NCBI RefSeq assembly: GCF_051020955.1
Contig: NC_135017.1
Span: forward strand, 26,940,689 to 27,004,688
Direction of reading: 5' to 3'
DNA from: Megalopta genalis
Taxonomy: Eukaryota > Arthropoda > Insecta > Hymenoptera > Halictidae
Length of the DNA: 64,000 bases
A program made the position numbers and the translations under genes. A model generated the notes under the pieces. That model made no database searches and had not been told where the DNA came from. It worked only from the letters and a program-made list of their open reading frames with translations. This document shows positions 34,157-44,923 of the stretch, piece by piece. Position 1 is the stretch's first letter. The number at the start of each line of letters is the position of its first letter.

Positions 34157-35071
34157 TATATCTGTTAGAACTACGGATAAATCGCGATTTAAATCCGATG
34201 GACTGACGGAAGAGTAACTTTAAAGAATATAAAAAATTATGAAATTTTGCGAAGGTATATTTAAACATCTCAGTTACAGCAAAATTTGATTTACTGAAAT
34301 ATTGAAGTAAGAGTCAAACTGTGTCATGAAATAAAAATAATTTGTTCATATTATTTGATCATATTATCGAAATTAGAATTTTAGTCGCAGTTCTACGCGA
34401 TTTTATTTCACCATATATTTCACGTATCTCGTATATCTCATGAAACACTCTAGTACCCAGGAAATTTGTTTCTACCCTGGTATCTCACATGGATTCGATT
34501 GAAATCACTAGCTCTAATTTATATGCAACATTATTTACGTAATAAAACGATGAACGTGTAATCTCGCTGTACAACGACGTTCTATCGTCTGAACATTCGT
34601 ATCTCAGTTTAATTCGGGCAATCGTGGTTCACGGTACACGGTTAACGGCGGCAACGTGTTCGTATAAAGGAAAATAATAAGCTGGAAGGCAACCGTTCGC
34701 GAGGAGATATTAAACGATCGGAAATTAACGCGGCAGTAAACGTCATAAAGAAACCGCGGCCGCCATTTCTGCTGCCCCCCTGTCCCCTCCCCCTCGGTGA
34801 CCCAGTTTTGTTATTACGAGGAAGAAAAATCGCGGATATTTGGCAAGGGTATCTATCCGGACAGCGCGGCGAGTGTATTAAAGCGGATTAATGTACCCGC
34901 TCGATGTTTTAATTGTTTTCTCTGTACGGCGCGGGTCCGATGTTTTCAATCCTTTTATTTTCCCGATAAATATTCGCCGAACGGAGTCTCGTCGACGCCG
35001 CAAATATTTTTTATTGTTCCCCGGCGAACATATTGTTCTCATGCTCCCTGTTCCGCTCTTTCCGATTGCAG
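34157..35071. other. Upstream region of exon 35072, GC-rich near 34600-35070
   Basis: Holds a C-rich segment at 34770-34800 ('GCGGCCGCCATTTCTGCTGC' at about 34757 contains a GCCGCCAT word). A pyrimidine-rich stretch and AG precede the exon at 35072. A 5' untranslated exon or promoter may lie here, but I cannot place it. Confidence 0.35.
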
Positions 35072-35246
35072 GATGCAGGGACGACACGGTTCCACTTGCA
35101 CCGGTTAAAATGAATCGCAGGGAGGACCCGCTGTTGCGGCAGCATCGCAACCGCTTGCTGCAATTAGCCGAGGCGACAAATATCAAGCCCGGCCGTGGAA
35201 GCGGGAAGAGACGGGGTCAGAGGCAGTCCCATGGCTTTGGACCGAG
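35072..35246 (+). CDS. Exon of an unidentified gene, with probable start codon at 35110
   Basis: The acceptor is a pyrimidine tract ending in 'CTTTCCGATTGCAG' and the donor reads 'GACCGAG|GTCAGT'. The exon is 175 nt and open in one frame. An ATG at 35110 has the context 'GTTAAAATGA', favourable for insects. The 5' part (35072-35109) is also open, so a longer protein starting upstream is possible. From the ATG it encodes 45 full residues, rich in Arg, Gln and Gly ('MNRREDPLLRQHRNRLLQ' at the start), ending in splice phase 2. That phase joins correctly to the exon at 40942 and forms a Ser codon across the junction. I do not recognise the family. The short amphipathic Leu/Arg N-terminus and basic Gly/Arg segment suggest no enzyme domain. 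Confidence 0.55.
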
Positions 35247-35494
35247 GTCAGTATGCCAAATCGTTTATGGGGAGGGGGATGGGCGACCTTGACACCCTAG
35301 GCGAATACGGAAGTTTCGTATGTTTTTAGCAGCACGGTCGAACGTTGATTATCCGGAGTAGATGCACCGATTGTGGCCACGTTAAGGTTTTATATGAATT
35401 TTAACGCAAATATTTGTAGGGTTAAAATATTCGTAACTAGACTGCGGATCTTGATGCTTTTGTGGCATGTACGGAATTCTCAAATGCCAGAAAA

Positions 35495-36190
35495 CAGTGG
35501 CCCATAAAAGTATTCGTAAAATACAGATTTAAACTGCAGATTTCTTCCAGATAAAAGTTAAAAAAACAAGAGTTTTTTATTTTTTTTTTGTCATTCCAAG
35601 TAATAGCAAAATTTAAGAAAAGCATTGTGGTCATCGTCTAGTAGTCATGCCTCCTCCTTAGTTTTTCGAAGTGATAGAATGACGTAGTTAAAAACTTGAC
35701 TAATGCAGTTATTTATACAGCAACAAGATTGAAAAATATTTGAACACATAATAATTTCATGTAGCCCACGAAATACGTCTCTAAGAGTTTTTGTAACTAT
35801 TCGAGACAGAGTACAAAAAAAATTAATTAGTAAGTGATAATAAAATAAAATAAGTTATTTATCAAAAATCAACTAATGAATATCTCGATAAATAGTAATT
35901 TTTGAACCCTTGCAATAATCTTTTGTTCTCTATTTAATAATGGACTTTCGAATGGCATAATTAAAACACAGATTTAAACTGCAGATTTCTTCCAGATATA
36001 AAGGTTAAAAAAACAAGAGTTTTTATTTTTTTTGTCATTCCAAGTAATAGCGAAATTTAAGAAAAGCATTTTGGTCATCGTCTAGTAGACTAGTCCCGCT
36101 ATCATCTAAAAAAAATTCAAGTCAATTAGTTCAGTTTTGAAAACGTTATTGCGTTTTAAAAGGTGTACGAACATTTTTGTGGGCCACTGT
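35495..36190. mobile_element. MITE, family G, copy 2, carrying a foreign insert
   Basis: The ends are 'CAGTGGCCCATAAAAGTATTC' with one base fewer at the tip, and 'GAACATTTTTGTGGGCCACTG'. The interior has the order: left end; segment 35523-35644; foreign segment 35645-35965 (copied from 31608-31979); segment 35968-36089, which repeats 35523-35644 almost exactly; right end. Without the insert and one duplicate the element would be about 250 bp. Confidence 0.8.
35645..35965. repeat. Copy of 31608-31979 inserted in a MITE
   Basis: The copy is in direct orientation, about 95 percent identical by eye, and flanked on both sides by the same 122-bp piece of the host MITE. It has fewer copies of the 'AATTAGTAATAAAATA' tandem repeat than the source. 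Confidence 0.85.
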
Positions 36191-37732
36191 ATATGTTAAC
36201 AGAGTCTAACAGCAGTTTGATTTTCCTTTTACAATGAGCAATCTTTTCGTCGACGAAGTAAACGTTTCTTCAACTCGAATTTTTGTAACCTAACCTAACC
36301 TATAAATATCTGCAATCTATTATACTTATAACACATAAGAAATGTGCAAGTTTTATTAAATTATTTAAGACCTTTAATTTTTATATCTAACTTGCAATCG
36401 AGTACCAAAATGATTAAAGAATGATCATAGTAGAGAAATAGTAAAATACGCATTTTTCACAGTTTTTACAAAACAGTTCTGGCCATCTGTAAAATTTAAT
36501 ATTGCACATATTTATAAATTTATAGTAAGGAAGGATATAAGTGTTTAAAATGCAATATAATTTTAAAAAAATTTCGCTTTTTTATATTTTATTTTATGCT
36601 ATTTGAAAATCTTGACGTTACTACATATAATGATATATAATGATAACGTAAAAATAGTTTTACTTTACTTACATTTTCTGCATCGTTCCTTTTTATATTT
36701 TTCTTGTTACTTTCATTCTTTGTATTTTCCCTTTCTTCCAGTTTCTTTTTTCATTTCCAACTTCAGCACAACTTTTTTCCTTTGCGTACTCATGATATAA
36801 TTAAATAATATGATGACTTCTACAACGAAGACAAGAGATTGGGTACGGAGGGAATTTTTCAAGCAAGAATCATGCGTGTACTAAAATATAAACATTGTTT
36901 CATAGTCTTCATTTTTATCCAATATCAGTTATTTCATTGTGAAATGCAGGCTAGAATTGAACGAGTACAAAATGTTCGTCCCATCTTATTAAATATTTCA
37001 ATTTACTCGATCCAATTTCATTAATCCGGATTCCGTTAATCCAGCTCATTTATTTAATCATTTTATTCTGCCGTAAATACATTTTTCAGCCTTTTCACTC
37101 GAGGACATTTCGAACATAGAAAAAAAATCATTTTACGCCAAAAACTTAATAATTTCACTTAACTTAAAACGTTCCACGAGGGAAAGTACAGTCGCGCACA
37201 ATTATTCACGTTCATTAAATTGGAAAAAATTTTCATTAATGTGAAAATTACGGTACGGCAATGTTTAATGCTCTTCGCAGTCGTCATTTGCGGGCAAAGA
37301 GCTGAAGATAGTAATTAGGTTAATCCGCGTAAGAACGTGAAAAAATTGTGCAACAGAAATTATGATACTTCCAGCTCGGCGAGCAACGCTTCAAATTCAA
37401 TGGCCAGAACTATTGTAATTCCTCTCCACTCCATTCAATTCGCGTCGACTCGAACTGCACAAAGTGCGACGAATAAACACATCATAACGTAAAACGAAAT
37501 TCCGAATACAGCATAATTTCGCGCTCTATGAAAAATTCATGCTCCGAGGCATCTCCGCGTTTGCGCGCGCGCGCGCGTGTGTTGTGTATGGATGTCGAAA
37601 TAAGTCATAAAAATGGGCAGAACAATTTACCGGTAGGATTTCTCCATTCTTGAGAATTTGCCAAGCATTTCTGCAATGGAATATGACTCTCGTAACGTGT
37701 CTGGTCATTACTTACTGTTTCTACTTGTGCAG
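36191..37732. other. AT-rich intron sequence
   Basis: Contains a short (CCTAA)-like run at 36288-36301 ('AACCTAACCTAACCT') and an alternating GC run at 37563-37580. No exon with both splice sites was found apart from the block that follows. Confidence 0.4.
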
Positions 37733-37895
37733 GCGAGTGGTAACCGGGCTGCGGATCTTTATGCGCTGTCCGCGCTGAAAAGTCTTGGAAAATTCGTCGA
37801 TCCGGCATCGAAAGTTCTTGATAAAAATGTCAATTTGCATGAAGTTCCGCAAGCTCTTAATAATTCGCCAACACCGGTCGTCCGAGTGGAAGGCG
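37733..37895 (+). CDS. Exon-like block of unknown gene or isoform
   Basis: The acceptor 'CTGTTTCTACTTGTGCAG' and donor 'GAAGGCG|GTAAGT' are both close to consensus. The 163 nt between them are open only when entered in phase 0, giving 54 residues with good coding character ('NRAADLYALSALKSLGKFVD' near the start, 'NSPTPVVRVEGG' at the end). The exit phase is 1. The neighbours at 35246 (exit phase 2) and 40942 (entry phase 2) do not match, so it is not a simple member of that transcript. It may be an alternative exon, part of a nested gene, or a first exon starting at the ATG at 37676 (upstream residues include 'GHYLLFLLVQ'). Positions 37749-37765 match the 17-nt end of MITE A exactly, so part of it may derive from a transposon end. 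Confidence 0.4.
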
Positions 37896-38346
37896 GTAAG
37901 TAACGATCAGCCGCGACTGCCAAATTTTAGGAGCCGAGTATCTCTTTGACCATTGATCACGCGGGGAAATATCATACTGTGTTTCCCCGAAATATCACCC
38001 CGTTCGATTTACGGTGGTGAACATAAATTCGAGACGATGAATTTTCGTTTCAGTTACACGCGTATTGTATAACTATTTATTTAGTTCGTTCCGTTCCGGA
38101 ATCTACATGCTTCGCTCTCTTAACAGCCGGTATACAAAGCACTGAATGCAACTATTTTATATTACCTTACAAATGTAACAATAATAGGTTCATTCGAAGT
38201 TTTAACGATTTTCGTTGTGATATTAAATAGATAAATAAACGAAATAAAATTAAGTAACTGGATAATTGGATAATTTTATACTTCAATAATTGATTTTCTT
38301 ATTGAATAAATTTCTCATAAATATATTATTGCACTTGTAATAATTA

Positions 38347-38491
38347 GACTGCGGATTTTTATGCGACATATTTTTCTTGTCGCAATTATTTGATGAAGCT
38401 GCAAATAATGTAATAGTATTTTAAAATTCTTTAAACGTTTTTACTGTTTTGATCGACTCGTTTTTATCAAAAAGGCATAAAATTCGCAGTC
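38347..38491. mobile_element. MITE, family A, short copy
   Basis: The ends are 'GACTGCGGATTTTTATGCG' and 'GGCATAAAATTCGCAGTC', with TA at 38345-38346 and 38492-38493. At 145 bp it is an internally shortened copy. Confidence 0.8.
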
Positions 38492-38514
38492 TAGTAGTCG
38501 CGACATATTTTCGC

Positions 38515-38720
38515 GACTGCTGATTTTATGCATTTCTGACTAAAATACGTAGATCTAATGCAAAATCGCAAACGATTGGAAACCTTTTAAACAATTCGGA
38601 GCTATTATTGTATTAGTATCAATTCATTAAAATTATTAAGAAAAGAAGTAAATGTTTACGTAGCTTCTGCATCATGCAATTAATAAAGACAACTTTCATT
38701 TTGCATAAAGATCCGCAGTC
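38515..38720. mobile_element. MITE, family A, copy within a duplicated segment
   Basis: The ends are 'GACTGCTGATTTTATGC' and 'GCATAAAGATCCGCAGTC'. It shares an otherwise unusual left end (GCTGATTT instead of GCGGATTT) and interior with the copy at 44737. Confidence 0.8.
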
Positions 38721-39055
38721 TGATCGTAATAATCGCCAGAATTTTGTAATCGAATGTTAAGGAAGTATTAATGGAATGTAAGATAAATAGAAATTAAATA
38801 ACGTCTACACATTTTTTCGCCTGAAACATGTCTAATGGAGTGAAATCTTATGTTTTATCATTATCATTTATCATTAAGTCTGTGTTTACAATCTTTTACT
38901 TATTTATTTATTTATTCTTTATATGGATGGAAGACCCATTAGTGCACAACATAGAAAGATATCTATTTTATATAACAATGCTTATAATTTCAACAGAATT
39001 TTCTATAAAACGTCCTACGCGCACAATGTTCGCAACAAATTCATGGAAAATAACA
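38515..39055. repeat. Direct duplication partner of 44737-45315
   Basis: After the MITE, both loci continue with 'GTCTAATGGAGTGAAATCTT' or its variant, 'CAATCTTTTACTTATTT', 'TTAGTGCACAACATAGAAAG' and 'TGTTCGCAACAAATTCATGG'. Similarity starts exactly at the MITE left end and fades near 39055. The two copies are about 6.2 kb apart in direct orientation, with small AT-rich indels. Confidence 0.85.
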
Positions 39056-40094
39056 CCTCTTAACCGATAGGTTTAGTATTAAAGTACTTGCTCCAGTAAT
39101 GTAATTTCTTCAATGAATGCTTCCGAATATCGTCTTTAGAATTTTGCAATCGCAGTGCGCACGTCACTAATTTCTTCCTTTCTTTTCGTCTTAATCTCTT
39201 GTCGATTGCCGTACGAAAGCGTGTTTCATCTTCGAGCATTTTTCATTTATCGCCGAACGACGGCCGCTTTAGCCCGCGCGTGCAATTTCCATATGATTTT
39301 CATAAAATTGATTTCGTGCTAAATTAAAAGCACCGCGGAGCCGCAGCTTGCGCGGCACCGAGAACTTTTGCCCCTCGTTTTCTCCGCTTTGTCCCCTTTC
39401 GCCGGGACCATAAATGTTATTTACGTGTTACTCGACGATCGAGGATATTACAAAAAAATGGCGCAACGCGCAGCCACAAACACAGACGCATACACGCGCA
39501 CACATATACACACGGACGTAGAGGCGAAACGAGAAATATCTCCGTGTATCACGTATCTCCTTTGTCGCTCGCGCTTATTCGTCTTCGTTAGTGTCCCGGC
39601 CGGAATAGATCCCAGTGCGGTCTGTTGTCGACATTTTTATTACCGGCCGACCGTTTCCTCCTTTTTTAATCGCCTTTGACGGATCGCGGCGGGAAAGGAC
39701 AGGGAATCTCGGGCGAAAACCACCGGGAGACAGTAAGCTGTCCCGTGGCTTTCGCCGGGCTTGCATAATTAACCCTTTTAAACTGACATTACGCGTGTGG
39801 ACGTGCGCGCGACGCTGCATTCGCCGTGCGTTCCACTGATTCTCCTTCCGCGCCCTTCTTTGTCCCTTCTTGTCTATTGTTCCTCCGAAATTTACTCTGC
39901 GCTTTTTCACCTCGCGTCCAACCCTTTTCAACGTCCTTTGACGAAAATTCTGTTCGTGCCAGAGGATTCTTCGCGTGTCCTCGATAAACGCTCGCGGCTC
40001 GCTGGGAAATTGATTTTCATTCGTTCGGATCGTTATTTGTTAGGGTCGTTGTTTATTACGTTGGTCGGTCGAATTATTTCTAGGACAGTTTTGC
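39056..40094. other. GC-rich island inside the putative intron
   Basis: Several open frames overlap (up to 142 codons from 39797), but none has matching splice sites or a domain. No exon called. Confidence 0.3.
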
Positions 40095-40300
40095 ACAGTA
40101 AACAGTGCAGTAAACAGTACATCAAACAGCATAATAAAGGGTACGATAAACAGTACATGAAACGGTACAATAAACAGAATAATAAAGAGTACAATAAAGA
40201 GTACAATATAGAGTACAGTAAATAGTACAATAAATAGTGCAATAAACAGTACAATATACAGTACAGTACTATAATAAACAGTACAGTGTTTTAGTACAGT
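40095..40300. repeat. Short-unit tandem repeat based on AAACAGTACAAT
   Basis: About 18 loose copies of a 10-12-bp unit: 'AAACAGTACAATAAACAG', 'AAAGAGTACAATAAAGAG' and similar. It explains the Lys/Gln/Tyr-rich and Leu/Tyr-rich frames on the two strands. Confidence 0.9.
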
Positions 40301-40941
40301 GAACATGTTACATTATAACTAAGATAAATATTTACGAAGTTAGAGATTCGGCGACAATGCATCGAACGTTGTATCAAATTTTACACAGTTTATTTTATGG
40401 ATTTAGCAAAGTTTGGGGAACAATGTTCATCATGCATATTCACAGAACGCATTCTACGCGGCATGATTTTTTGAAATATTTTTGCGAGGATTTCCGTTGT
40501 ATCAGTTCGTTCGGAAAATAATTTCCCGACCTTTAGAAAATAAGGAACAACCTTTTGATATTTAGGCCACCTTCTTCGTCTTTGTTGTAACTTTGAAATC
40601 GTGATAGAAGTCCTATATTTTTTCGACAAAAAATTACTTTCCTATTAGCCTCCTTTGTTTCGTATCCTAGCAATACATTTAAGACGGGTGATTGTAGAAA
40701 AAGATAAGGATTTAGTATATTTAATTTCGATCACAATTAATTTCGTACAGAATGTATTTATTATGGAAACGGGTTTGTGCACAAAAATGTTCAAGTTTAA
40801 TAGCGTTATGGTATTTCGGAATTGCCGAAACGGCGGGAACTTTCGGGGACGATCCAATAGTTGCAAATGGGGGTAGTACAGGGGCATCGTATCGACAGGG
40901 CGAATTGGCTGAAAAAGAAATTGCTGGTTGGACTGTTTCAG

Positions 40942-41215
40942 TAATGGAGGACCGAGCGCCGGTAGCCGCGTGACCCTGCAGGATATCGTCCGAAGCGATC
41001 CTGGATACACGCCAAACATCGAGCATTTAGTTTTTCAGGAGCGCAAGAGCAGCAATCCAAATTTGGCGAAAACGGCCGACGAATCTCCGCCGAGTAAATC
41101 CAAATCGAACGCTACCAGCTCGGGGAGATCCAGGCTCGCCGAGGTCTTCTCCAGACATTACTCCAGAGGGTCCTCGCAGGACTCCACTGTCACGTCCAGG
41201 AAAAATCATTTGAAT
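40942..41215 (+). CDS. Internal exon of the unidentified gene
   Basis: The acceptor 'TTGGACTGTTTCAG' and donor 'TTGAAT|GTAAGT' (consensus) bound 274 nt, open when entered in phase 2. It encodes about 91 residues and exits in phase 0. It starts with Asn-Gly-Gly-Pro-Ser and includes 'VTLQDIVRSDPGYTPNIEHL' followed by a Ser/Lys/Asn-rich tail with 'RSRLAEVFSRHYSRGSSQDS'. The first part looks ordered and probably conserved. The second is low-complexity and basic, with many potential phosphorylation sites. Entry phase matches the exon at 35246 and exit phase matches the exon at 53384, which is the main reason to place all three in one gene. I cannot name the protein. Confidence 0.7.
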
Positions 41216-41518
41216 GTAAGTAATTCCGTCGGAACAGCATGCGCCTACACGTATACGTATGTTAGCTACTTGGACAAGTTTCGGCCGTTTACTAACAGGT
41301 GTCGGAACTGGTAACACTTGCGTGCGATTGGATACGGTGTAGAATGTATCTGATAGGACTATAAACAAGCTTTCAGACTTTGTTTATAAGTAGGCTATAA
41401 TTATATATATTATATATATTATAGCTTTATAATAGTTTATAATATATATTAGAAAGAATACGTTTTAATTTTGTCTGTGTTACCGACAACTGGTTTAAGG
41501 AGTTTTGATTTTCTGTGA

Positions 41519-41930
41519 ACAATCTTTTGTCAATCACGAAATTCAACGTTTAAAATGTGATTTTTATGCGAAATAAAAATTGTCTGCAGAAGTTGCAAGA
41601 AGCAGAAACTAAATAACAGATTCAGTGATACAGTGATATTTTACAATTTTTGTAATCCTTCTATTATGTATTATATAATAGAATATATATAATAGAATAG
41701 AATAATATTATATAAATAGAATAGAATAATATTATATAAATAGAATATAATAGAATATTATATAAATTATATATATATTATATAATAGAAGGATTAAAAG
41801 AATTTTAAATTATCACGGTATCACTGAATTTGTTATTTAGTTTCTATTTCTTGCAATTGCTGTAGACAATTTTTATTTTGCATAAAAATCACATTGTAAA
41901 CGTTGAATTTCGTGATTGTCAACAAATTTT
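41519..41930. repeat. Long palindrome built on a MITE A half
   Basis: The left arm (about 41525-41685) contains 'GTCAATCACGAAATTCAACG', then MITE A inner text ('GCGAAATAAAAATTGTCTGC'), then 'GTAATCCTTCTATTAT'. The right arm (about 41775-41930) repeats all of this in reverse complement, ending 'CGTTGAATTTCGTGATTGTC'. The spacer is about 90 bp of AT-only DNA with 'ATAGAATAGAATAATATTAT' repeats. Arms are about 155 bp with roughly 90 percent identity by eye. Confidence 0.9.
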
Positions 41931-41969
41931 CTCTGAAAGTGTGAAAATCTAGAAGTCAAAGTCTGAAAC

Positions 41970-42002
41970 ATATATATATATATATATATAAATAATAATA
42001 AT

Positions 42003-42037
<35 letters not shown>
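41970..42037. repeat. (AT)n with AATAAT interruption
   Basis: Two (AT)n runs separated by 'AATAATAATAATAATA'. Confidence 0.9.
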
Positions 42038-42038
<1 letters not shown>

Positions 42039-42464
42039 TTATTTCTATTTTTCATAAAAGCTAATTGGAAATGTTGAATTTCGCGATGACAAAATTTTTG
42101 TATACAAAGTAAAAACTCTCTAAATCAATTGTCGAAAATATCAACAAAATGACAACGTATTCTTTCTTTCAATAATTTTCTTTCGAATGCATTCACATTT
42201 TTGTATTTCATCCAATCATCTTTGTCATAACTTCAGTTATCCGCAATCCGTAATTGAATTACTTAGTATTTTCTAATTGTACTCCCATTGAATTACGAAT
42301 TACTTTTTAATTTCATTGAATCGTCATCTAAATTATACGAATCACAATATACCTGAATTACTTTGTAATCACAATTCCTTAAATAATTCGATTGCGATAC
42401 TGCAGAGCTCTGTCCGTGTTTCATATTCAATGTCTCGATATTGGAACCGGCATTTCAAATGGAC

Positions 42465-42727
42465 AGGAAACACGGGGATATGGAACACGGGGACGCGGTA
42501 CAGAAACGGTGTTCCATAATAGATACGCGCTCGCACTTTACTATTTTATTCGCACTATTTTCTATTCATATTAAATAAATATTTCAGAGTTTATTGCGTT
42601 CTCTAGAAACGCCGACGTATCGAACGATAGTACGAGCATTCGACCGTAACGCATTTTAGTTTTAATAAAGCCGATAACGATCTTCTACCGTTTTGAAAAG
42701 CGTTCCGTATTAGGTACTTTTACCTTA
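42465..42727. repeat. Dispersed repeat, family D, copy 2
   Basis: See the copy at 6040-6290; the same phrases occur in the same order, including 'GGAACACGGGGACGCGGTAC' against 'GGAACACGTGGACCTGGTAC'. Confidence 0.6.
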
Positions 42728-43348
42728 TCACCGTGGCGACCTACATATTTCCCAGCCGATTTCTATCCTCCGGGCGCGAGGTGCCGGCAATGTTTCCCCG
42801 TTCGGTAAACAACCGACCCGCCGAAAGAAATCCGTCTGCAGTTAATGAAATCGTGTAGCTGCAACCGCCGCGATTTCTCATACTTCTTATCAACGGCGCC
42901 GGCGCGGCGTCGCGTCGCGTCCATCCCGGGCACGGCAATTAATCGCCGGGATCTCTGATCGGCACTTCAAAGTAACGCGAGGCGAGGTGAGGCGCGGCTC
43001 TCTCGATCCTCGATCCTCGGTCCTCGATCCCCGACAGATAGCCGCGGCGACGCGACGGGTTCTTCACCGCGCCGCGACCAAAATAAAAATACTTTCATCG
43101 AAGGAGTTGCGCAGCCAGTCTCTCGCGCCTCGCCCGTATTTGGAAGTAGAAACAGCCGCTCTCGGGCTGGCTCTTGCTCGTGCACGGCGAGCTTAGCTCG
43201 TCCCGTGTCACGCTCGACACAACTCTTTCAAGAATACCTTTACGCAATCGGCTCGGCCTTTGCGGACAACGCGTCGCGTAAACAATATACAGCGGCTCCA
43301 GAAAGTCTACGCGAGGTTTCCGACTTTCCACGAATCAGACATTTTTAA
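42728..43348. other. GC-rich island in intron
   Basis: 42740-43330 is very GC-rich and contains tandem 'CTCGATCCTCGATCCTCGGT' words at 42995-43035. Overlapping frames on both strands lack splice support. Confidence 0.35.
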
Positions 43349-43589
43349 CACGTTCCGTGCCGAGCTTTTTTTACTCGAATCTTCACACTTTGATATTTTA
43401 CTAAAACTTGATGTATTACGTGCAATTATTAATTCTCGTACACATAACAACGTAACAAAAACTTATCAACGCCCATTCTTGCGGTGGAAATTGATTCTTC
43501 GGTTCTAAATTTCTTGTAAACAATTTGTTCAGTTCACTAAGTAAACATGCAAGCGTGTACCATCGATGGTACACGTGGCACGGAACGTG
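43349..43589. mobile_element. piggyBac-type MITE, copy 1
   Basis: The 241-bp element is flanked by TTAA at 43345-43348 and 43590-43593, with inverted ends 'CACGTTCCGTGCC' and 'GGCACGGAACGTG'. Close to the right end is a perfect 20-bp palindrome 'GTGTACCATCGATGGTACAC'. It is nearly identical (one difference found) to the reverse complement of 47751-47991. No coding capacity. TTAA duplication indicates a piggyBac-family transposase acting in trans. Confidence 0.95.
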
Positions 43590-43655
43590 TTAACGCAATA
43601 CTGACATTAACGCGTTTGAACTGATCGACGTGTGTTGGTGTATGACGGTGATAAG

Positions 43656-43850
43656 TACTCCGCGGAATTTTATGCAAAATACAAATTGTCCATGTTAACT
43701 CCAAGGAATAGAGACTGAATAGCAAGTTTTTTCTTTCTTTAATTATTTTGGCAGATTAGAAAGTATACGTTGCGTTTTTAAATTCTCTTAATCTTGCTGC
43801 TATTTTAAATTGCTACTCAATTTTGTCTTGAATGCATAAAATATGCAGTC
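43656..43850. mobile_element. MITE, family A, diverged copy
   Basis: The left end 'ACTCCGCGGAATTTTATGC' and right end 'GCATAAAATATGCAGTC' are decayed terminal repeats about 195 bp apart. The inner 'CAAAATACAAATTGTC' fits the family. Confidence 0.65.
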
Positions 43851-44736
43851 TTAATGATAAGACTGAATTTACTGAGACTTTTCGCCATTTGCAATCGAGT
43901 CGTAAAGTATGTTGACATATCTTGAAACGCAGTCATTTTTATTAAATTGGACTAAATAATTTCAATTTTTTTTTTACGATAGGAGAACTAGTTTATTGTA
44001 AAATGACTAAAATATCTTCTTTTTTATTTTGCTATTACCTGGAAGGACAGCAAAAATTTTTAGAACTCTCGTTTTTAACTTTTTTATCTGTCATTTTCGT
44101 TGTCTATAATGAAAATATAAAAACTGTATTTCATAGATCTCGGTAACAATAATACAAACAATTGAAGATAGCAAGATCTCGAGAGTTCTTGCAGTTATCG
44201 GTTCCAATCGATTGCAATATCTGAAAACAATTGTTTAGATAATAATATTCCAAGAAAATTTAGATTGCTTGGTGCAATTATAATAATGTTATTTCATTTT
44301 AAAAAATGTGCGAAAATCTACTAATCCACACAGTATATATCTCACCAGTATATATATCACAGTATATATCTTCAATTCTCTCAAAAGCGTGTTAAGAAAA
44401 AATTGACAATGAATTGTGTGAGCAGTTTAAATGTCCACAATTCCTCAAAAGTATCACCTAACTTTGACTGCAGTGGCCAATGCAAAATTTGTTTGTTCGC
44501 CGGTGAGCGTATGCAATTTAATTTGACTGCTCTTTCGGTAATTCTATTTAACTAGAGTAATCGAAACACCGAATTTTGTTTACTTGGTACTTTAATTAAC
44601 TGTAACTGTATCGTACACAAATTTGACTAAAACATAGTCAAATGAAATGGGTCAAACATCATGTTTGTGAACGCTTTCGTGAATTACTTTGTGCAGTCTC
44701 TATTACTCTTTTCTCTTCGGCGCTGCGTTATGATTA
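43851..44736. other. AT-rich intron DNA with a decayed family G relative
   Basis: 43960-44160 shares 'TTTTGCTATTACCTGGAAGG' and 'ATAGATCTCGGTAAC' with the family G element at 12059-12468 ('TTTTGCTATTGTTTAGAATG', 'GTAGATCTCGGTAAC') but has no clear ends. Confidence 0.45.
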
Positions 44737-44923
44737 GACTGCTGATTTCATGCATTTCTGACAACAATACGTAGATCAAATGCAAAATTCAAACAATTCG
44801 AAATTATTACTGTATTACTGTTAAATCATTAAATTATCAAGAGAAGAAGTAAATGTCTATGTTGTGTTCCTGCATCATGCAGTTGATAAAGGCAACTTTC
44901 ATTTTGCATAAAAATCCGCAGTC
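44737..44923. mobile_element. MITE, family A, second duplicated copy
   Basis: The ends are 'GACTGCTGATTTCATGC' and 'GCATAAAAATCCGCAGTC', with TA at 44735-44736 and 44924-44925. The interior resembles the copy at 38515 more than any other copy. Confidence 0.85.

Larger units (their letters stand above)
35247..40941 (+). other. Putative intron 1
   Basis: Bounded by the GT at 35247 and AG at 40940-40941, with matching phase 2 on both sides. It contains MITE copies, a duplicated segment and one further exon-like block (37733-37895) that does not fit this phase. Confidence 0.5.

Noticed and set aside
36288..36301. Short CCTAA repeats resembling the insect telomere repeat
   Set aside because: Only about three units, which occurs by chance; no sign of a telomeric junction.
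40752..40973. 73-codon + frame just upstream of the exon at 40942
   Set aside because: It looks somewhat protein-like, but an exon ending at 40940 would need a weak GTAATG donor that overlaps the acceptor used by the phase-matched exon. The upstream acceptor has no pyrimidine tract.
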